A stretch of 52,382 bases of DNA from Hallerella sp964501065 (GTDB lineage: Bacteria; Fibrobacterota; Fibrobacteria; Fibrobacterales; Fibrobacteraceae). The notes below the pieces were generated by a model. It searched no databases. It was not told the DNA's origin and saw only the letters and a program-made list of their open reading frames with translations. This document shows positions 48,088-52,382 of the stretch, one piece after another. How positions within the stretch are numbered: position 1 is the stretch's first letter; each line of letters starts with the position of its first letter. The position numbers were made by a program, and so were the translations under genes. The stretch lies in contig CAZCRF010000011.1 of NCBI GenBank assembly GCA_964501065.1, positions 1-52,382 of the forward strand, written 5' to 3'.

Positions 48088-51000
48088 TTAAATTTCTTCG
48101 ATGGAAGCGTGGTACTCCTGCAAGCTCTTCACGGCACCGTGTCCGTTCCGGGCTGCGGCGATTCCCTTCACGGTCATGTTCGCCGCGGCGAGAGTCGTGA
48201 TGTAGGGGACCTTGTACTTGATGGCCGCCTTGCGGATGGCGCTCTCGTCCGCGACGGCGTCGCGCTTCGCCCACGGCGTGTTGATGACCAAGTCCACCTG
48301 CCTGTTCACGATGACGTCGAGAACGTTCGGGCGGCCCTCGGCAATCTTGTTCACCACTTCGCAATTCACGCCGGCCTTTTCATAGAACTTCGCCGTCCCT
48401 TCCGTCGCGTAAATCTTGAATCCGAGTTTCGCGAATTCCTTGCCCATTTCAAGAGCCTGCTCCGAAAGGTTCACCTTGTCAGAAAGGCTGATGAGCACGG
48501 CGCCGTTCGACGGCAAAACGGAGCCGGCCGCTTCTTCCGCCTTGTAATAGGCCAGCGCGTAATTGTCCGAAAGGCCGAGCACTTCGCCGGTGGAGCGCAT
48601 TTCCGGTCCGAGAACCGGGTCGACGTGCGGGAACTTGTCGAACGGGAAGACCGCCTCCTTGACGCCAAAATGGTTGAACTTCTTTTCCTTGAGGTTCAAA
48701 TCGGCAAGGCTAGCCCCGAGCATCAGGCGCGTGGCAAGGCGCGCCATCTGCGTGTTGCAAACCTTGGAGACCAGCGGCACCGTGCGGCTTGCGCGAGGAT
48801 TCGCCTCGAGAACGAAAACCTTTCCGTCTTCAATCGCGTATTGCATGTTCATAAGGCCGCAAACGTGCAACGCTTCGGCAATTTTCCGCGTGTAATCCTT
48901 GATTGTCGCCAAGTTTTCACGGGTGATGGTCACTGGCGGGATGATGCAGGCGGAATCCCCGGAATGCACGCCGGCCAGTTCCACGTGTTCCATCACGGCC
49001 GGGATGTAGACGTGTTCGCCGTCGGAAAGGGCGTCCGCTTCGCATTCGAGCGCATTGTGGAGGAAACGGTCGACGAGGAGAGGCCGATCCGGAGTCACGC
49101 CGACGGCCTTCGCCACGTATTCCCGCAGCATGTTTTCGTCGTAAATCACCTCCATGCCGCGGCCGCCGAGGACAAAGCTCGGACGGATCATAATCGGATA
49201 ACCGCCGATTTGTTTCACCACGGCAAGCGCCTCGTCGATGTCCGTCGCCATGCCGCTTTCGGGCATCGGAATTTCCAAGCGGTCCATCATCTTGCGGAAC
49301 AAATCGCGGTCTTCGGCGATGTCGATGGAATCGATGCTCGTGCCTAGAATCTTCACGCCTTCGTCGGAAAGCGCGCGCGCGATGTTCAGCGGCGTCTGCC
49401 CGCCGAATTGCACAATCACGCCCGCCGGCTTCTCCTTGTGGTAAATCTGCAAGACGTCTTCGAGGGAAACCGGTTCAAAGTAGAGCTTGTCCGACGTGTC
49501 GTAGTCCGTCGAAACCGTTTCCGGGTTGCAGTTCACCATGATGGTTTCGTAGCCCATTTCGCGAAGGGCCATCGCCGCGTGGCAGCAGCAATAGTCGAAT
49601 TCGATGCCTTGGCCGATCCGGTTCGGCCCGCCGCCGAGAATCATGATTTTCTTCGGGTTGTCCGACGCGGAAGTCTCGTCCTTCGCATTGTATGTGCTGT
49701 AATAATAGGAAGCGTTTTCCACGCCGCTGACGGGGACTGCGCACCAGCCTTCGACCAGCCCAAGTTCCGTCCGCTTCTTGCGCACGTCCTTTTCGCGAAG
49801 TCCCAAAATTTTCGCAATGTACTTGTCGCTGAAGCCGTCCTTCTTCGCCCGGACGAGGAGCGCATCCGCCGGCATCATCCCCGGAGTCTTGAGCATTTCC
49901 TCTTCGAGTGCGACAAGTTCGCGCATCTGGTCGATGAAATAAGCCTTTTCATAGGTGACCGCCTGAATTTCTTCATCGGTCGCCCCTTTGCGCAAAGCCT
50001 CATACATCTGGAAGTGCCGCTCGCTCGAAGGCGTCCGCATCAGGTTCAAAAGCTCTTCCTTGGACTTCTTATGGAAATCCTTGGCGAACCCCAGCCCGGA
50101 ACGCCCGTTTTCAAGCCCCCGAATCGCCTTTTGGAGGGTTTCCTTGTAGGTCTTGCCGATGGCCATCACTTCGCCCACGGCCTTCATCTGCGTGCCGAGT
50201 TCATCTTCGACGCCGCGGAACTTTTCAAAGGCCCAACGCGCAAACTTCAACACGACGTAATCGCCGGACGGGGTGTACTTTTCAAGGGAGCCGTCCCGCC
50301 AATAGGGAATCTGGTCCAGGGTCATCCCGGCGGCGAGCTTTGCGGAGACGAGGGCAATCGGGAATCCTGTCGCCTTCGAAGCCAAAGCGGAGGAACGCGA
50401 CGTGCGCGGGTTGATTTCGATAATCACGACGCGGCCCGTTTTCGGGTTGTGGGCAAATTGGACGTTCGTTCCGCCGATGACGCCGATGGATTCGACAATC
50501 CGGAAAGCCTTTTCCTTCAATTCCTCTTCGAGTTTCTTGTCTATCGTGAGAAATGGCGCGGCGCAGAAACTGTCGCCCGTGTGCACCCCGACCGGATCGA
50601 TGTTCTCGATGAAGCAGACCGTAATCATCTGGTTCTTGGAATCGCGGACGACCTCCACTTCGAGTTCTTCCCAACCCAAGATGCTCTCTTCGATGAGGCA
50701 TTGGTGCGTCATGGAAAGTTCAAGGCCGTTCCCGCAGATGTTCCGCAGCTCTTCGACATTGTAGCAGAAGCCGCCGCCAGCGCCGCCCATCGTATAGGCG
50801 GGCCGCACCACCACGGGAAAACCGATTTCCGCCGCAATCTTTTCCGCCTCTTCCACCGTGTGGCAGATGCCACTGCGTGGAGTGTCGATGCCGAGCTTCT
50901 GCATCGTCTCCTTGAACACCTCACGGTCTTCGCCGCGTTCGATGGCATCCAAGTTCACCCCGATGACCTTCACGCCGAACTTGTCCAAAATCCCGGCCTT

Positions 51001-51306
51001 GTTCAGGGCACTGGCGAGGTTCAACCCCGTCTGCCCACCGAGGTTCGGGAGGAGTGCGTCCGGGCGTTCCTTTTCGATAATCTGCTCCAAGCGGTGAAGA
51101 TTGAGCGGTTCAATGTAAGTCGCGTCGGCCATCACCGGATCCGTCATGATGGTCGCGGGGTTCGAGTTCACCAGCACGACCTTGTATCCCTGTTCGCGCA
51201 AAGCCTTGCAAGCCTGCGTCCCCGAATAATCGAATTCACAAGCCTGCCCAATGACAATCGGTCCAGACCCGATGATTAAAACCTTGTCGATGCCATCAAT
51301 CTTCAT
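48088..51306 (-). CDS. carB: Carbamoyl-phosphate synthase large subunit
   Basis: CarB makes carbamoyl phosphate from bicarbonate, ATP and ammonia for pyrimidine and arginine synthesis; its glutaminase partner carA is not in the window. The 1072 residues have the two-synthetase layout: KVLIIGSGPIVIGQACEFDYSGTQACKALRE, ATP-grasp with RPAYTMGGAGGGF, EINPRTSRSSALASKATGFPIA, then the second half ILGGGPNRIGQGIEFDYCCCHAA and RPSFVLGGRGMEV, and the C-terminal allosteric MGS domain. The ATG at 51306 follows GGGAGA. A promoter element at 51498-51491 and an attenuator at 51335-51365 lie in a leader of about 180 nt. Confidence 0.97.
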   Translation of the reverse strand: MKIDGIDKVLIIGSGPIVIGQACEFDYSGTQACKALREQGYKVVLVNSNPATIMTDPVMADATYIEPLNLHRLEQIIEKERPDALLPNLGGQTGLNLASALNKAGILDKFGVKVIGVNLDAIERGEDREVFKETMQKLGIDTPRSGICHTVEEAEKIAAEIGFPVVVRPAYTMGGAGGGFCYNVEELRNICGNGLELSMTHQCLIEESILGWEELEVEVVRDSKNQMITVCFIENIDPVGVHTGDSFCAAPFLTIDKKLEEELKEKAFRIVESIGVIGGTNVQFAHNPKTGRVVIIEINPRTSRSSALASKATGFPIALVSAKLAAGMTLDQIPYWRDGSLEKYTPSGDYVVLKFARWAFEKFRGVEDELGTQMKAVGEVMAIGKTYKETLQKAIRGLENGRSGLGFAKDFHKKSKEELLNLMRTPSSERHFQMYEALRKGATDEEIQAVTYEKAYFIDQMRELVALEEEMLKTPGMMPADALLVRAKKDGFSDKYIAKILGLREKDVRKKRTELGLVEGWCAVPVSGVENASYYYSTYNAKDETSASDNPKKIMILGGGPNRIGQGIEFDYCCCHAAMALREMGYETIMVNCNPETVSTDYDTSDKLYFEPVSLEDVLQIYHKEKPAGVIVQFGGQTPLNIARALSDEGVKILGTSIDSIDIAEDRDLFRKMMDRLEIPMPESGMATDIDEALAVVKQIGGYPIMIRPSFVLGGRGMEVIYDENMLREYVAKAVGVTPDRPLLVDRFLHNALECEADALSDGEHVYIPAVMEHVELAGVHSGDSACIIPPVTITRENLATIKDYTRKIAEALHVCGLMNMQYAIEDGKVFVLEANPRASRTVPLVSKVCNTQMARLATRLMLGASLADLNLKEKKFNHFGVKEAVFPFDKFPHVDPVLGPEMRSTGEVLGLSDNYALAYYKAEEAAGSVLPSNGAVLISLSDKVNLSEQALEMGKEFAKLGFKIYATEGTAKFYEKAGVNCEVVNKIAEGRPNVLDVIVNRQVDLVINTPWAKRDAVADESAIRKAAIKYKVPYITTLAAANMTVKGIAAARNGHGAVKSLQEYHASIEEI

Positions 51307-51457
51307 AATGTCTCCCAGATGTAGTGAAACTGTCAAAAAAAATGCCGGGTTCAAACGCCCGACATTCCAAAGCCAAGAAAAAGGAAATCGCCCCGAATCC
51401 CGTAGCGAAATGGACGCCACAAACACATTCAGGCAAAGTTTTTACGACTGCTTTCAT
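51296..51457 (-). CDS. Candidate leader peptide upstream of carB (53 aa)
   Basis: An ATG at 51457 opens a frame of 53 codons (starts MKAVVKTLPECVCGVHF) that runs through the leader terminator and ends 11 nt into carB. Upstream is a weak GGAAA site. The frame resembles the E. coli pyrBI leader peptide, which also spans its attenuator and ends near the next start. Directly before the hairpin the mRNA is U-rich (TTTCCTTTTTCTTGGCTTT, 51387-51369), where low UTP could pause polymerase. No database similarity is expected for such a peptide; translation is unproven. Confidence 0.4.
   Translation of the reverse strand: MKAVVKTLPECVCGVHFATGFGAISFFLALECRAFEPGIFFDSFTTSGRHYED
51335..51365 (-). terminator. 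Attenuator-type terminator in the carB leader
   Basis: On the minus strand ATGTCGGG-CGTTTGAA-CCCGGCAT (8-pair stem with one U-G) is followed by TTTTTTT. It lies about 120 nt after the predicted start site and 29 nt before the carB ATG, so it would stop transcription before carB unless disrupted. Confidence 0.75.
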
Positions 51458-51490
51458 CGATTTCCGTTTTTGCAAAAGCTCAAATTGGCT

Positions 51491-51498
51491 CAAATATA
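51491..51498 (-). promoter_or_regulatory. TATATTTG promoter element of carB
   Basis: Exact TAnnTTTG on the minus strand, 184 nt before the carB ATG. A CGGACA hexamer lies 17 bp upstream of TATATT, a weak -35 match. The start site would be near 51484. Confidence 0.6.
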
Positions 51499-52382
51499 GA
51501 CAATTTCGTCATTTTTGTCCGAGGGAATTTGATATGAAATGAAGTGGTTAGTGGAAAGTGGTTTAATTCGGAGTTAGGAGTTAGGAATTAGTGGTTAGTG
51601 GGAAGTGGTTAGTTGACTGAGAAAGGGAGCTTCGTCGTGCTGAGGGCAAAGCCCGAAGCATCTTTTGCTGTTCCTGAATTGACGCCTTTGGCGTTCGTCG
51701 GACGAAGCAGCCCGTGGGAATTAGGGATTAGGGGCTAGGGGTCAGGGATTCAATTCGGAATTAGGAGTTAGGAATGAGGAATTAGTGGTTAGTGGGAAGT
51801 GAGGCTTGCGCTTTGTTTAATTAAGAATTAAGAATTATGAATTAGAAATTGACTTTGGAAAGAAGTGGGAAGTGAGGCTTGCGCGAGAAGGAGTGCGTCA
51901 ACACGAGCCGTGCGGACTTCGGGGAAGAACCGCCACGGCGCGAGACGCACCGATTCCTAGTTGGATAGCAAGGCTTACGCAAAAAGAACTCGTCAGCACG
52001 ACCCGCGCGGCGAACACAGCCCATGTAGAGCCTGAGCGTGGCCTTAGACTCGTTGTTCTAAGCCACTGAAGCGGCAAGAACATCGGTCTAATGCACAATG
52101 CGCCTATCGAGCGGACAAGCCCGCTCTCCCACAGCAAGCTGTGGAGGCGCAGTAGGCCATGAGGGTGGAGAATCAATTAGCAATTGGCAATGTGCAATTG
52201 TATTTGAAGAAAGGCACGGCGACACTAAACTCTAAGAACGAATCACTCGCAACTAATACTCCCCCGACCTTTCCCCCACGCCGCATGCCTGTCGCCCGCC
52301 TGCCGGACGGGCATGGCGGACAGGGGCAGGCGAAACAGGTCGCTTTCTATTCGGCTCTGTAGCTTTGCTACAGGAATGAGGG
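51499..52382. repeat. Gene-free repetitive right edge
   Basis: No gene is supported over about 880 bp. Units of the type GGAGTTAGGAATTAG and GTGGTTAGTGGGAAGTG recur between 51560 and 51810. A 21-bp direct repeat (AGTGGGAAGTGAGGCTTGCG plus C) lies at 51791-51811 and 51864-51884. A degenerate pair links 51876-51915 and 51969-52010 (CTTRCGC...CGTCARCACGA...CGCGG). Near 52296-52335 an imperfect GCCTGCCGG...GGCAGGC palindrome resembles that at 36.3 kb. The GGAATTAG units are the complement of those at 36.41-36.44 kb. Confidence 0.65.

Noticed and set aside
49408..51279. Open frame of 623 codons opposite carB
   Set aside because: Antisense shadow of carB; composition is typical of complement frames (many His, Arg, Phe).

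Overview
The window looks like a chromosomal segment of a fibre-degrading member of the Fibrobacterota (Fibrobacter-like). The basis is inference from content. A GH11 xylanase with a long Ser/Ala linker and a CBM6, a GH5 cellulase and a large repeat surface protein are secreted side by side and end in similar C-terminal modules. The promoters carry a TAnnTTTG-like element as in the Bacteroidota/FCB relatives, and there is a LexA gene with candidate TGC...GCA operators. Codons are G/C-rich, so long antisense reading frames lie opposite most genes. No rRNA, CRISPR array, IS element or phage gene was seen.

Layout. 1-7.5 kb: a minus-strand operon ybbR-tsaD-orf131 diverges from a plus-strand operon ftsX-envC-holB-recJ, with most junctions being ATGA overlaps. 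7.5-17.1 kb, minus strand: a small unknown gene directly behind tRNA-Leu(UAA), hemG, a membrane-anchored TerB-like/AAA+ ATPase, a DUF4353-type lipoprotein, proB and rapA. 17.1-20.8 kb: an RDD/GYF membrane protein and murA (plus), then a nitrilase-family amidase and an Arg/Asn-rich membrane-tethered protein (minus). 21-26.6 kb: lexA, two tandem paralogues with histone H1-like Lys/Ala tails and a Cys4 motif, then lepA-lepB. 26.7-36 kb, minus strand: purL with a coupled small gene, and a 1266-residue TPR/DUF3857/transglutaminase protein followed by a zinc-ribbon membrane protein. 36.6-38.9 kb: gapA and a carboxynorspermidine dehydrogenase-like gene. 39-44.8 kb: the secreted fibrolytic cluster. 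44.8-46.4 kb: a coupled trio of DUF4398-like lipoprotein, OmpA-like protein and Phd-type antitoxin. 46.5-51.5 kb: xseA and carB, the latter behind an attenuator-type leader. 51.5-52.4 kb: gene-free repetitive sequence.

Most genes are housekeeping: tRNA t6A modification, division-site murein hydrolysis, replication and repair, peptidoglycan precursor synthesis, protein export, purine and pyrimidine synthesis. The notable features are regulatory and organisational. About nine genes have a -10/-7 element only 2-9 nt before the start codon, so their mRNAs are probably leaderless. Three divergent gene pairs are separated by only 33-40 bp. carB is preceded by a candidate leader peptide that runs through an intrinsic terminator, as in E. 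coli pyrBI. The duplicated H1-like/Cys4 proteins, a signal peptidase I with Arg where the general-base Lys should be, and an orphan antitoxin coupled to ompA are the best candidates for unusual biology.
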